DNA of 64,000 nucleotides, taken from NCBI RefSeq assembly GCF_036381655.1, contig NZ_DASVCJ010000014.1, positions 1-64,000 on the forward strand, written 5' to 3'. The notes below the pieces were generated by a model. It was not told where the DNA came from. It ran no database searches and worked only from the letters and a program-made list of their open reading frames with translations. Below, piece after piece: positions 27,798 to 37,831 of this stretch. The position numbers and the translations under genes are program-made. Origin of the DNA: Ferrovibrio sp036381655 (GTDB lineage: Bacteria; Pseudomonadota; Alphaproteobacteria; Ferrovibrionales; Ferrovibrionaceae). How positions within the stretch are numbered: the stretch's first letter is position 1; every line of letters starts with the position of its first letter.

Positions 27798-29744
27798 TCA
27801 ACCTGCCTTGTTCACCCTCATATACCACTCCACCAAACGCCGCGTTTGCCGCGCGGTATAGCCCCTGCTCATCATGCGGTTGACGAATTCGGTATGCTTG
27901 CGCTCGGTTTCCTTGTCGCTCTTGGACGTGAAACTGATGACGGGCAGAAGATCCTCCACCTGCGAGAACATCCGCTTCTCCACCACTTCGCGGATTTTCT
28001 CGTATGACGTCCAGGACGGATTCTTTCCGTTATTGGCGGCGCGCGCGCGCAAGGCGAACTTCACCACCTCGTTACGGAAATCCTTCGGATTCGCGATGCC
28101 GGCCGGCTTCTCGATCTTGGACAATTCCTGATCCAGCATCTTGCGGTCGAACAACTGCCCGGTATCCGGGTCCTTGAAATCCTGGTCCTCGATCCAGGCA
28201 TCGGCATAGGCAAGATAACGGTCGAACAGATTCTGCCCGTAATCGCCGTAGCTTTCGAGATATGCCTTCTGGATTTCCTTGCCGATGAACTCGGCATAGC
28301 GCGGCGCCAGTTCGCTCTTGATGAAGTCGACATACTGCTTCTCGGTCGACTCCGGAAATTGCGTGCGCCGGATCGACTGCTCGAGCACATACATCAGGTG
28401 CACCGGATCGGCCGCCACCTCCTCGATGTCGAAATTGAAAGTCTCCGACAGAACCTTGAAGGCGAAGCGCGTCGATACGCCCGTCATGCCTTCATCGACG
28501 CCGGCGACATCGCGGTATTCCTGCATGGATTTCGCCTTGGGATCGACATCCTTCAGGTTCTCGCCGTTGTAGACGCGCATCTTCGAGAAAAGATTCGAGT
28601 TTTCATGCTCGCGCAGACGGGTAAGCACGCAGAACTGGGCCAGCATGTCGAGCGTCGCCGGGGCGCATGGGGCCTTGGCCAATTCGCTGGCCTGCAGAAG
28701 CTTCTTGTAGATTTCGGATTCCTCCTGGGCGCGCAGGCAATAGGGCACCTTGATCACGCAGATGCGGTCGATGAAAGCCTCGTTGTTCTTGTTGTTCTTG
28801 AAGCTCTGCCATTCCGCCTCGTTCGAATGCGCCAGCACGATGCCCTGGAACGGAATGGCGCCGATGCCTTCGGTGCCGACGTAATTGCCTTCCTGCGTCG
28901 CGGTCAGCAGCGGATGCAGCATCTTGATCGGCGCCTTGAACATCTCGACAAATTCGAGCAGGCCCTGGGTCGTCATGTTCAGGCCGCCGCTGAAGGAATA
29001 GGCGTCCGGGTCGTTCTGGCTGAAGAATTCCAACTTGCGGATATCCACCTTGCCGACCAGCGAGGAGACATCCTGGTTGTTCTCATCGCCGGGTTCCGCC
29101 TTGGAAACGCCGATCTGGTTGAGTTTCGACGGATACATCTTGACGACGGTGAATTTCGAGATGTCGCCGCCGAATTCCTGAATCCGCTTCAGCGCCCAGG
29201 GCGAAGCCAGCCCCGTCAGATAGCGGCGCGCGATGCCGTATTTCTGCTCCAGCACGCCGCCCATCCGCTCCGGATCGAACAGGCCGAGCGGCGATTCCAG
29301 GACGGGGCTGATCTTGTCGCCGGCCTTGAGCACGTAAATCGGCAACTGCTCCATCAGGGTCTTCAGGCGCTCGGCGAGCGACGACTTGCCGCCGCCGACC
29401 GGACCGAGCAGATAGAGGATCTGCTTGCGCTCCTCGAGGCCCTGAGCCGCATAGCGGAAGAAGCCGACGATGCGCTCGATGGCTTCCTCCATGCCAAAAA
29501 AATCCCGGAAAGCCGGGTAGCGTTTGATCGACCGGTTCATGAAGATCCGCCCCAGGCGCGGGTCCTGCGCCGTGTCGATCACCGTGGGCTCGCCGATCGC
29601 AGCGACCATCCGCTCTGCGGCGGTCGCGTATGTCGATGAGTCCTCGCGACAGAGCGACAGATAGTCCCGCAACGACATCTCCGTCTGCATCCTGTCTTCG
29701 TAGATGTGCGTATAGAGGTCGAATACGTCCGGCTGCTGACTCAT
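27798..29744 (-). CDS. prkA: PrkA-family serine protein kinase/AAA+ protein
   Basis: 648 residues from ATG 29744 (MSQQPDVFDLYTHIYEDR), the family's usual N-terminus and length. The P-loop GPVGGGKSS is at about residue 115 in an AAA-type domain (PrkA_AAA), followed by the C-terminal PrkA kinase-like domain. In E. coli YeaG acts with YeaH under nitrogen and stationary stress. First gene of the trio with yeaH and spoVR. An earlier in-frame start (30071) would add 109 residues of unrelated composition and is rejected. Confidence 0.94.
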   Translation of the reverse strand: MSQQPDVFDLYTHIYEDRMQTEMSLRDYLSLCREDSSTYATAAERMVAAIGEPTVIDTAQDPRLGRIFMNRSIKRYPAFRDFFGMEEAIERIVGFFRYAAQGLEERKQILYLLGPVGGGKSSLAERLKTLMEQLPIYVLKAGDKISPVLESPLGLFDPERMGGVLEQKYGIARRYLTGLASPWALKRIQEFGGDISKFTVVKMYPSKLNQIGVSKAEPGDENNQDVSSLVGKVDIRKLEFFSQNDPDAYSFSGGLNMTTQGLLEFVEMFKAPIKMLHPLLTATQEGNYVGTEGIGAIPFQGIVLAHSNEAEWQSFKNNKNNEAFIDRICVIKVPYCLRAQEESEIYKKLLQASELAKAPCAPATLDMLAQFCVLTRLREHENSNLFSKMRVYNGENLKDVDPKAKSMQEYRDVAGVDEGMTGVSTRFAFKVLSETFNFDIEEVAADPVHLMYVLEQSIRRTQFPESTEKQYVDFIKSELAPRYAEFIGKEIQKAYLESYGDYGQNLFDRYLAYADAWIEDQDFKDPDTGQLFDRKMLDQELSKIEKPAGIANPKDFRNEVVKFALRARAANNGKNPSWTSYEKIREVVEKRMFSQVEDLLPVISFTSKSDKETERKHTEFVNRMMSRGYTARQTRRLVEWYMRVNKAG

Positions 29745-30252
29745 CGCATACCCGCTGTCTGAGATGAATGGAGGGAAAGTGGAGGAGCAACCGCACCTGA
29801 GTAGATGGTGCCCCTGGGGTCGATCATTGCGTCGATCAATTCTCGATCCGGTGCCGTGCACATTCAGATGCGCTCCGCACAGTGACGCTATCGTAACGAG
29901 GGTCGCACCCTTCCCAGCCGTTGCGGTTCGGTCCCAAGATAAGGTCCTCTTTCCGCAAATAAGCCGGCCGGCGCAAACATCAACGCGACGTATCGGAATC
30001 TTTGCTCTTGTCGCGGGCAGACGGCAAGTTTTTTTCTGGCTACCCCTCGACCAAGGGCGGTTATCAGCCAATATCGCTCGCTGCTGCCGTCGCTACATTT
30101 GGCGCACAAAGCAGGAAGCGGTACTGAAATTTTTCTTTTGGCGATTCGACACGCCTGCGAGTCGCAGACGCGACCAGACGCCATGAAGAACGCTTCAGCG
30201 GCGCTGACGTTCCAGTATGCCGCGGGTCCTTCCGGCTAAGCCGTCGCGCTCG
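29745..30252. other. intergenic region upstream of prkA
   Basis: About 500 bases with lower GC than the flanks, including T-runs near 30029 and 30129. Frames on both strands lack credible composition. It must contain the prkA promoter. I looked for an EcfG-type GGAAC/CGTT pair on the prkA strand and did not find one. No RNA gene was recognised. Confidence 0.4.
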
Positions 30253-31203
30253 TCATTCCGCCGCCGAGGAGCGCCGCACCAGGGCGCGGGAATCACGCGC
30301 GGCCAAACGCGAGAGGAGATAGTCGACTTCACTCCGCGCGGCCGCCGACAATGCCGCGCCCGGCTTGCGCTGCGCATCCGAGGCCAGCAGGCCGCGCTGC
30401 ATCAGCACGTATTTGCGCACCGCAAGGCCGACGCCTTGCTGCTGCTCGTAACGCAACAGCGGCAAATGCGCATCGAACAGATCATGCGCTTCATCGCGCC
30501 TGCCGGCCTTCTGCAATCGCACCACATCGGCCAGCATCTCGGGGAAGGCATAGCCCGTCATCGCGCCATCGGCGCCGCGCTCCATCTCGAAATCGAGGAA
30601 CAGCCCGCCATTGCCGGTCAGGATCGAAATCGGCCGCATCGATCCGTCGCGCTGAAAGCCGCGCAAAGCGCTGATCTTCTCCAGCCCCGGCCAATCCTCG
30701 TGCTTGAGCATCATGCAGGAGGCATTCTCCTGCACGATGTGGCGGATTACCTTCGGCGTCATCTGCACCGAGAGCGTAAGCGGATAATCCTGAATGACGA
30801 AGGGAATGTCCGGCCCGATCGCCTCGACCGCCTGGCGGTAATAGCCGATGATCTGCTCGTCGGTGCGCAGCGAAGGCAGCGGAGCGATCATCACGCCGGC
30901 GGCGCCGCGATCCATGCTGTGCCGCGCCAGCTTGCGCATGGCGGCGAAGCCCGGCGACGAGACACCGACGATCACCGGCAGCTTGCCCATGCCCTTGATG
31001 AAGCGCGTTGCCACCGCGAGCGATTCCTCCGGCTCCAGCTTCGGCGCCTCGCCCATGATGCCCAGCACGGTCACGCCGGTGGCGCCCGCCGCGATATAGG
31101 CGTCGATCAGCCGGTCGATCGAGGCTTCGTCGATGCTACCGTCCGGATGAAACGGCGTCGGTGCGATCGGATAGACGCCGGCAGCGGATGAGTCGAGGCG
31201 CAT
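30253..31203 (-). CDS. DapA/NanA-family aldolase-lyase
   Basis: 316 residues. A TIM-barrel DHDPS family protein starts GVYPIAPTPFHPDGSID. The Schiff-base Lys is in CMMLKHEDW and the catalytic Tyr in IQDYPLTL. The pyruvate-binding loop usually GTTGE is GIMGEAP here, so the two-Thr motif of true DapA is missing and dihydrodipicolinate synthase is unlikely. A pyruvate-dependent aldolase or dehydratase is more probable. It follows the two CoA-transferase subunit genes (30 bp), suggesting a catabolic pathway that ends in CoA activation. Confidence 0.85.
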   Translation of the reverse strand: MRLDSSAAGVYPIAPTPFHPDGSIDEASIDRLIDAYIAAGATGVTVLGIMGEAPKLEPEESLAVATRFIKGMGKLPVIVGVSSPGFAAMRKLARHSMDRGAAGVMIAPLPSLRTDEQIIGYYRQAVEAIGPDIPFVIQDYPLTLSVQMTPKVIRHIVQENASCMMLKHEDWPGLEKISALRGFQRDGSMRPISILTGNGGLFLDFEMERGADGAMTGYAFPEMLADVVRLQKAGRRDEAHDLFDAHLPLLRYEQQQGVGLAVRKYVLMQRGLLASDAQRKPGAALSAAARSEVDYLLSRLAARDSRALVRRSSAAE

Positions 31204-31233
31204 TGGCGGTACTCCTGATGGGGCGATGGCGGC

Positions 31234-31989
31234 TTATGCACTCGCCATGGCTTGCGGGAATATCTGCGCCGCAAAGCGCGGATAGGTTTCGCCTATTTCC
31301 CGGGCAATCCGGCTGCGCATCAATGCCAATGTCGCGGCATCGGGCGCCTCGGTCTGCGGCCCGGCGGCCGGACAATCGAAATCGAAGCCGGTATTGTCGC
31401 GCACCTCTTCCAGACTGTGGCCGGGATGCACGCTGGCCAAGACAAAGCGGCGGCGCTGGCGATCGAAGGTGAACCAGCAAAGATTGGTCAGCAGGCCGAT
31501 CGGCCCGCCCGGCCGGTAGGTGCCGTCACTCTTCGGACCGGCCGCCGAGATGAAATCGACCTTCGGCACCATGACCCGCCGGCTGTGCTCCTCGCGGAAG
31601 AGGATGACGCGCGGCACCAGGGAATATAGATAGGCCGAGCCGAACGAGCCGGGCCAGCGCACATTCGTTCGCGGGTATTCGCCCCCCGCACCGACGAGAT
31701 TTATATTCGCCTCGCCATCGATCTGGCCGCCGCCCAGGAAGAAAGCATCCAGCCGCCCCTGCCCGGCCAGGTCGAATAACTCGACCCCGCCATCGCAGAG
31801 AAAGTCGTTGCGCACGCTGCCCAGCACATTGACCCGCAGGCGGCCGCCGGATTGCGCGCGGGCCAGCAGCGCCCCGGCGCCCGGGATGGGCGACGACGCG
31901 CCCGTGGCGACCAGCCGGCAGCCCTGCAGCAGGCGCGCGATGACGGCGATCAGCAATTCCTGACGGCTGAAATCCGGATCGTTTGCCAT
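31234..31989 (-). CDS. CoA-transferase subunit B
   Basis: 251 residues, beginning MANDPDFSRQELLIAVIARLL. It contains GAGALLARAQSGGRL and a GGGQIDGEANINLVG segment typical of the beta subunits of class I CoA-transferases such as glutaconate CoA-transferase or IpdB. The catalytic Glu normally in an ENG/EDG-type segment is not clearly placed, as in IpdB-type enzymes that act as hydrolases. ATG 31989 lies 4 bp after the subunit A stop, so the two are co-translated. Confidence 0.83.
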   Translation of the reverse strand: MANDPDFSRQELLIAVIARLLQGCRLVATGASSPIPGAGALLARAQSGGRLRVNVLGSVRNDFLCDGGVELFDLAGQGRLDAFFLGGGQIDGEANINLVGAGGEYPRTNVRWPGSFGSAYLYSLVPRVILFREEHSRRVMVPKVDFISAAGPKSDGTYRPGGPIGLLTNLCWFTFDRQRRRFVLASVHPGHSLEEVRDNTGFDFDCPAAGPQTEAPDAATLALMRSRIAREIGETYPRFAAQIFPQAMASA

Positions 31990-31993
31990 TGCC

Positions 31994-32818
31994 CTACTCC
32001 GCGGCGCGCTGTTCGCGCACGAAAAGGTCGAGATAACGCTCAAAGCCTTCGTCGCTGCGCGCCATCTCGGTGTATTGGCGCAGATGCGCCTCGTCTTCCG
32101 GATAGATATCCCACAGGCGCAGCGGCCAGGCGCCGCGCGGTGCCTCGGCGATGCCGCCGATGTAGGCTGCCGTCAGCGTGCCGGCGGCGGTCTCCTCCGA
32201 GGCGAGCAGGTCGATGTCGCGCACCTCCTCCACCGTGACCAGCGATGCGGCGGAGGCATGCGCCATGGCGACCAGCTCGCGCCGGCGCCCGATGAAGACA
32301 TTGCCGTTGCGGTCGGCGAAAGGCGCGTGAAAGACGGCGAAATCCGGGCGGATCGCCGGCAGCAGGACGATGGGATCCTTCTCGCTGGAGAACGGATTGT
32401 CGATCACCATCCAGTCGGGGCGGCTCTTCAGGAGATCGCTGCCGATGATGCCGCGCAGCGGCATGAAGGGCAGGCCCTTGCCGCCGGCCTGAATCGCTGC
32501 ATGCACGGCGGGACAGGTGGCATCCATCATCCTGAAGGCATTCTTGCGCAGGCCATTGATGAAGCGATGCGCCGGGCCGTATTCGCCCAGGGTGATGGCG
32601 GAGGTCTCGAGCGTGGCGACACAGCCGGCGCCGATCAGCAGTTCCGCCTGCAGGCCGGAAACCGGTACGCAGACGACATGCAGATCGCGCACGCCGCGCC
32701 GCAGCAGCGCCCGCGTCAGCGCCATGGCGACGCCGGAATAATCCGGCGGCACGGCGATCTTGGCGCCATTCGGGATCTGGGCTGCAAGCTGTTCGATACT
32801 GCTCGTCATAGCGGTCAT
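31994..32818 (-). CDS. CoA-transferase subunit A
   Basis: 274 residues, starting at ATG 32818 with GGGAGG about 10 bases upstream. Family segments: IPNGAKIAVPPDYSGVAMALTRALLRRG, LIGAGCVATLETSAITLGEYG and AVFHAPFADRNGNVFIG (approximate). Resembles alpha subunits of the GctA/IpdA group. First gene of the three-gene unit with subunit B and the DapA-family lyase. Substrate not evident. Confidence 0.83.
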   Translation of the reverse strand: MTAMTSSIEQLAAQIPNGAKIAVPPDYSGVAMALTRALLRRGVRDLHVVCVPVSGLQAELLIGAGCVATLETSAITLGEYGPAHRFINGLRKNAFRMMDATCPAVHAAIQAGGKGLPFMPLRGIIGSDLLKSRPDWMVIDNPFSSEKDPIVLLPAIRPDFAVFHAPFADRNGNVFIGRRRELVAMAHASAASLVTVEEVRDIDLLASEETAAGTLTAAYIGGIAEAPRGAWPLRLWDIYPEDEAHLRQYTEMARSDEGFERYLDLFVREQRAAE

Positions 32819-32906
32819 GGCGGGCGGTCCTCCCAATGTTCCGCCAACTGATTGTCGCGCGGATACCCGGACTTGACAACTGCGCGGCTAGGCCCCTCGC
32901 GGGTCT

Positions 32907-32935
32907 AAAAAAAGGCCGGGGCACCTGCCCCGGCC
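32907..32935 (-). terminator. intrinsic terminator of the glp operon
   Basis: On the minus strand a 10-bp perfect stem, GGCCGGGGCA with TGCCCCGGCC (32935-32914), is followed at once by seven T residues (32913-32907). It lies 29 bp after the glpV stop. Confidence 0.93.
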
Positions 32936-32964
32936 GTCAGTAGGGAGGGAAATCTTGTTACTTG

Positions 32965-34707
32965 TTACGACCGTGTCGGCGGCTTCGCCGGCCAGCTCTT
33001 GATCAGGGCATCGTAATCCACCGTTTCGCCCTTCGGCTTCTCGTTGGCCAGCTTGCGCTGCGGCGCGATATTGCCGTCCTTCTGGGCCTTGTCGAACCAG
33101 TATTCGGCCGACTGCTTCTTATGCAGCCTGGGTCCGCACTCGCCCTGGACCTTCGATTTCTCCAGGCGCTCGAGCACCGAATCCTGGGCCGCCGCCAGGG
33201 CATTCATGGCCTGCTGCGGCGTCTTTTCGCCCGAGGAGGCATCGCCGATATTCTGCCACCAGAGCTGCGCCAGCTTGGGGTAATCCGGCACGTTCACGCC
33301 GGTCGGCGTCCACTGCACGCGGGCGGGCGAGCGGTAGAATTCGATCAGGCCGCCCAGTTCCGGTGCCCGTTTGGTGAATGACTTGTCCCAGATGTCGCTC
33401 TCGCGGATGAAAGTCAGGCCGACATGGCTCTTCTTGAGCGACACCGTCTTCGAGACCGTGAACTGGGCATAAAGCCAGGCCGCCTTGCGGCGCTCCAGCG
33501 GAGTGGATTTCAGCAAGGTCCAGGATCCGGCATCCTGATAGCCCAGCTTCATGCCGTCCTTCCAGTAGGCCCCATGCGGCGAGGGCGCCATACGCCATTT
33601 CGGCGTGCCGTCCTTGTTCATCACCGCCAGGCCGGGTTTGACCATGTCGGCGGTGAATGCCGTGTACCAGAAGATCTGCTGGGCGATATTGCCCTGCGCC
33701 GGTACCGGGCCGGCCTCGGAGAAGGTCATGCCGGCCGCCTGCGGCGGGGCATATTTCTTCAGCCAGTCGACATATTTGGCCACGGCATAGACGCTGGCCG
33801 GCCCGTTGGTGTCGCCGCCGCGCTCGACGGACGAGCCGACCGGGTTGCAGCCTTCCATGCGGATGCCCCACTCGTCGACGGGCTTGCCGTTCGGGATGCC
33901 CTTGTCGCCATTGCCGGCCATCGACAGCCACGCGTCGGTGAACCGCCAGCCGAGCGACGGATCCTTCTTGCCGTAATCCATATGGCCATAGACGCGGACG
34001 CCGTCGATCTCCTTCACGTCGTTGGTGAAGAAGTTGGCGATGTCCTCATAGGCCGACCAGTTGACCGGCACGCCGAGATCGTAGCCGTATTTGTCCTTGA
34101 ACTTCTTCTTCAGATCCGGACGCTGGAACCAGTCGTAACGGAACCAGTAAAGGTTGGCGAATTGCTGGTCCGGCAACTGGTAGATTTTGCCATCCGGCGC
34201 CGTCGTGAACGAAATGCCGATGAAGTCCTTCACATCCAGCGTCGGCAGGGTGACATCCTTGCCATCGCCGGTCATCCAGTCGCTCAGCGGGATGGCCTGC
34301 TTGTAGCGGAAATGCGTGCCGATCAGGTCGGAATCGTTGACCCAGGCATCGTAGATATTCTTGCCCGACTGCATTTGGGTCTGGATCTTCTCGACCACGT
34401 CGCCTTCCTGCAGAAGGTCGTGGCGTACCTTGATCCCGGTGATTTCCGTGAACGCCTTGGCAAGCGTCTTGGACTCGTATTCATGCGTCGTGATCGTTTC
34501 CGAGACGACGTTGATCTCCATGCCCTTGAACGGTTCGGCAGCCTTGATGAACCATTCCATTTCCTTCATCTGCTCTTCTTTGGACAGGGTCGAAGGCTGG
34601 AATTCGGTCTCCACCCATCGCCGCGCCGCTTCCATATCCGCGAAGGCCGGCGAACTGACTAAGATCGCCAGGGCGGATGCCCCTATAAACCTTAATGCCC
34701 TATTCAT
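32965..34707 (-). CDS. glpV: glycerol ABC transporter substrate-binding protein
   Basis: 580 residues. The signal peptide ends SSPAFADM. A large periplasmic binding protein of the carbohydrate-uptake CUT1 type follows, with MEINVVSETITTHEYESKT and many Trp/Tyr residues. Length and position as last gene after glpU match the GlpV of the Rhizobium leguminosarum glycerol system (glpSTPQUV). AGGAGG lies upstream of ATG 34707. It is expected to deliver glycerol to the GlpPQ permease. Confidence 0.92.
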   Translation of the reverse strand: MNRALRFIGASALAILVSSPAFADMEAARRWVETEFQPSTLSKEEQMKEMEWFIKAAEPFKGMEINVVSETITTHEYESKTLAKAFTEITGIKVRHDLLQEGDVVEKIQTQMQSGKNIYDAWVNDSDLIGTHFRYKQAIPLSDWMTGDGKDVTLPTLDVKDFIGISFTTAPDGKIYQLPDQQFANLYWFRYDWFQRPDLKKKFKDKYGYDLGVPVNWSAYEDIANFFTNDVKEIDGVRVYGHMDYGKKDPSLGWRFTDAWLSMAGNGDKGIPNGKPVDEWGIRMEGCNPVGSSVERGGDTNGPASVYAVAKYVDWLKKYAPPQAAGMTFSEAGPVPAQGNIAQQIFWYTAFTADMVKPGLAVMNKDGTPKWRMAPSPHGAYWKDGMKLGYQDAGSWTLLKSTPLERRKAAWLYAQFTVSKTVSLKKSHVGLTFIRESDIWDKSFTKRAPELGGLIEFYRSPARVQWTPTGVNVPDYPKLAQLWWQNIGDASSGEKTPQQAMNALAAAQDSVLERLEKSKVQGECGPRLHKKQSAEYWFDKAQKDGNIAPQRKLANEKPKGETVDYDALIKSWPAKPPTRS

Positions 34708-34764
34708 CGCTTCCTCCTCAGGTTGATTTTCTGCGCAGACAAAGGCTGCGCGTTACGTCCGCAC

Positions 34765-35046
34765 TCACACAAACCGGAATACGCCGACACCAACCAAAAC
34801 CGAGATTCCGAGCGCCCAGTAGAGGTCTTCGTTGACCAGGCCCAGCCAGGCCAGATTGATGAACGCCGTCAGCAGCAACGTGATGAACAGCCGATCGCCG
34901 CGCGTGGTCGGGATGCGCAATATCCCGATCCGCTCCGCCTCCGGCCGGCACAGGGCCAGGACCGTCATCGTCGCGAGCAGACAGGCGACGACACCGAAGA
35001 ACAGCGCCGTCTCCCAGGTCCATGCCATCCATGCGAATCGTTCCAT
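34765..35046 (-). CDS. glpU: small membrane protein of glycerol ABC transporter (DUF2160)
   Basis: 93 residues with three hydrophobic segments (ALFFGVVACLLATMTVLAL, LFITLLLTAFINLAWLGL, YWALGISVLVGVGVFRF). It lies between permease GlpQ (7 bp) and binding protein GlpV, exactly where rhizobial glp operons have glpU. Its role in the transporter is unclear. Confidence 0.88.
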   Translation of the reverse strand: MERFAWMAWTWETALFFGVVACLLATMTVLALCRPEAERIGILRIPTTRGDRLFITLLLTAFINLAWLGLVNEDLYWALGISVLVGVGVFRFV

Positions 35047-35053
35047 CGCGGCC

Positions 35054-35851
35054 TCACACCCGCCCGAGGGCAAAGCCCTTGGCTATGTAGTTGCGGACGA
35101 ACCAGATCACCAAAATGCCGGGGATCAGCGTCAGCACGCCGGCGGCAGCCAGCAATCCCCAATCCATGCCGGCGGCGGAGACGGTCCGTGTCATCGTCGC
35201 GGCGATCGGCTTGGCGTCGATCGTGGTCAGCGTGCGCGCCAGCAGCAGCTCGACCCAGGAGAACATGAAACAGAAGAAAGCCGTGACCCCAATCCCGCTG
35301 GCAATCAACGGCACGAAGATCTTCACGAAGAAGACGGGGAAGGAGTAGCCATCGATATAGGCGGTCTCGTCGATCTCACGCGGCACCCCGGACATGAAGC
35401 CTTCCAGGATCCAGACCGCCAGCGGCACATTGAATAGCGTATGCGCCAGCGCCACCGCCCAAGGCGTGTCGAACAGCCCGATCGCCGAGTAGAGGTTGAA
35501 GAAAGGCAGCGCAAACACCGCCGGCGGAGCCATGCGGTTGGTCAGCAGCCAGAAGAAAAGATGCTTGTCGCCGAGGAAGCGATACCGCGAGAAGGCATAG
35601 GCCGCCGGCAATGCCAGACAGATCGACAGGATCGTGTTGATGACTACGTATTCCAGCGAATTGATGTAGCCGGAATACCAGGAGCTGTCGGTGAAAATCT
35701 GGACGTAGTTCTGGAATGTCAGCTCGCGCGGCCACAATGTCAGGGTGCTGGTGATCTCTTCATTGGTCTTCAGGCTCATGTTGACGAGCCAGTAGATCGG
35801 CAGCAGAAGGAACAGCAGATAGAGTGTCGTGACTGCCGCGCCGCGCCGCAT
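35054..35851 (-). CDS. glpQ: glycerol ABC transporter permease
   Basis: 265 residues, six predicted membrane segments, MalG/CUT1-like. The coupling (EAA) motif is EIDETAYIDGYSFPVFFVKI, contacting the ATPase subunits. It starts 2 bp after the glpP stop and partners with GlpP to form the inner-membrane channel. Confidence 0.93.
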   Translation of the reverse strand: MRRGAAVTTLYLLFLLLPIYWLVNMSLKTNEEITSTLTLWPRELTFQNYVQIFTDSSWYSGYINSLEYVVINTILSICLALPAAYAFSRYRFLGDKHLFFWLLTNRMAPPAVFALPFFNLYSAIGLFDTPWAVALAHTLFNVPLAVWILEGFMSGVPREIDETAYIDGYSFPVFFVKIFVPLIASGIGVTAFFCFMFSWVELLLARTLTTIDAKPIAATMTRTVSAAGMDWGLLAAAGVLTLIPGILVIWFVRNYIAKGFALGRV

Positions 35852-35853
35852 GA

Positions 35854-36741
<888 letters not shown>

Positions 36742-36752
36742 CCTCCAGACCC

Positions 36753-37820
36753 TCACGCCACCAGTCGGCCATCGGCATAGATGAAGACTTTTGCCGGATT
36801 GAATGCGACGATTCCGGCATCGCCACTGACATCGGTATCCGGCGGCACGGTCGCGGCAATGGGAAAGCCGGCAAGGTCGAGCCGGGCGATGCGCGTGCGG
36901 CCCAGATCGTCGATTTGCTTGATGCGCACCGGCAGGCCCTCGCCGGCATTCGACAGCGCGGCGAATTCAGGCCGCACACCGAGTTCGATGCGGCCGGCCA
37001 GGCCGTCATAGCGGCGCCCAAGCTTCACCGAATGGCCGGCAATCCGCGCCGTATCGCCGTCAACGGCGCAGGGCAGCAGATTCATGCCGGGCGAGCCGAT
37101 GAAATGACCGACGAAGGTGTGCGCCGGGCGGTCGAAGAGTTCATCGGGCGTGCCGACCTGCACGACCTGCCCCTCATGCATGACTACCACCGTGTCGGCG
37201 AAAGTCAGCGCCTCGGTCTGATCATGCGTGACATAGATCATCGTCACGTCGAGCTTGCGATGGATCTCCTTCAGCGCCGAGCGCAACTCCCATTTCAGGT
37301 GCGGGTCGATCACCGTAAGCGGTTCATCGAACAGAATTGCGGCGACATCGGGCCGCACCAGCCCGCGGCCAAGCGATATCTTCTGCTTGGCATCGGCGGT
37401 CAGGCCGCGCGCCTTGCGAGGCAAATCATGGGTCAGTTCGAGCAGGCGGGCGATCTCCTTGACCCGCGCCATGGCGGCTTCGCGCGACATGCCGCGATTG
37501 CGCAGCGGGAATGCCAGGTTCTCGGCGACAGTGACGGTGTCGTAGATCACCGGGAACTGGAAAACCTGGGCGATGTTGCGCTTCTCGGTCGGCAGGTGCG
37601 TAACATCGATATCGTCGAACAGAATGCGCCCGCGGGTCGGAACCACCAGGCCGGATATGATATTGAGCAACGTCGTCTTGCCGCAGCCCGATGGCCCGAG
37701 CAGGGCATAGGCGCCGCCGTGCTCCCAGACGTGATCCGACGGCTTCAATGCCCAATCCGCATCCGCCTGCGGTTTTGCTTCGTAGGAATGCGCGACATTG
37801 TCCAGGACGATCCGTGCCAT
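36753..37820 (-). CDS. glpT: glycerol ABC transporter ATPase with degenerate signature motif
   Basis: 355 residues, CUT1-type ATPase with C-terminal OB-like regulatory domain. Walker A GPSGCGKTT (42-50), Q-loop Gln88, Walker B ILFDEP with catalytic Glu166 and H-loop His199 (VTHDQTEA) are all present. The ABC signature, normally LSGGQ, is LTADA (140-144). It therefore cannot donate a consensus signature to its partner GlpS. GGAGGG precedes ATG 37820. Not to be confused with the MFS glycerol-3-phosphate transporter of the same name in E. coli. Confidence 0.92.
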   Translation of the reverse strand: MARIVLDNVAHSYEAKPQADADWALKPSDHVWEHGGAYALLGPSGCGKTTLLNIISGLVVPTRGRILFDDIDVTHLPTEKRNIAQVFQFPVIYDTVTVAENLAFPLRNRGMSREAAMARVKEIARLLELTHDLPRKARGLTADAKQKISLGRGLVRPDVAAILFDEPLTVIDPHLKWELRSALKEIHRKLDVTMIYVTHDQTEALTFADTVVVMHEGQVVQVGTPDELFDRPAHTFVGHFIGSPGMNLLPCAVDGDTARIAGHSVKLGRRYDGLAGRIELGVRPEFAALSNAGEGLPVRIKQIDDLGRTRIARLDLAGFPIAATVPPDTDVSGDAGIVAFNPAKVFIYADGRLVA

Positions 37821-37831
37821 GATCCGCCCTC

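Noticed and set aside
29745..29960. EcfG-type stress promoter before prkA
   Set aside because: No GGAAC with correctly spaced CGTT on the prkA strand.
29764..30186. 140-codon frame upstream of prkA
   Set aside because: Composition unlike real proteins here and no homology recognised; region more likely regulatory.
30253..31203. Calling the lyase dapA
   Set aside because: The loop that is GTTGE in true dihydrodipicolinate synthases is GIMGE and the context is a CoA-transferase, so lysine synthesis is unlikely.
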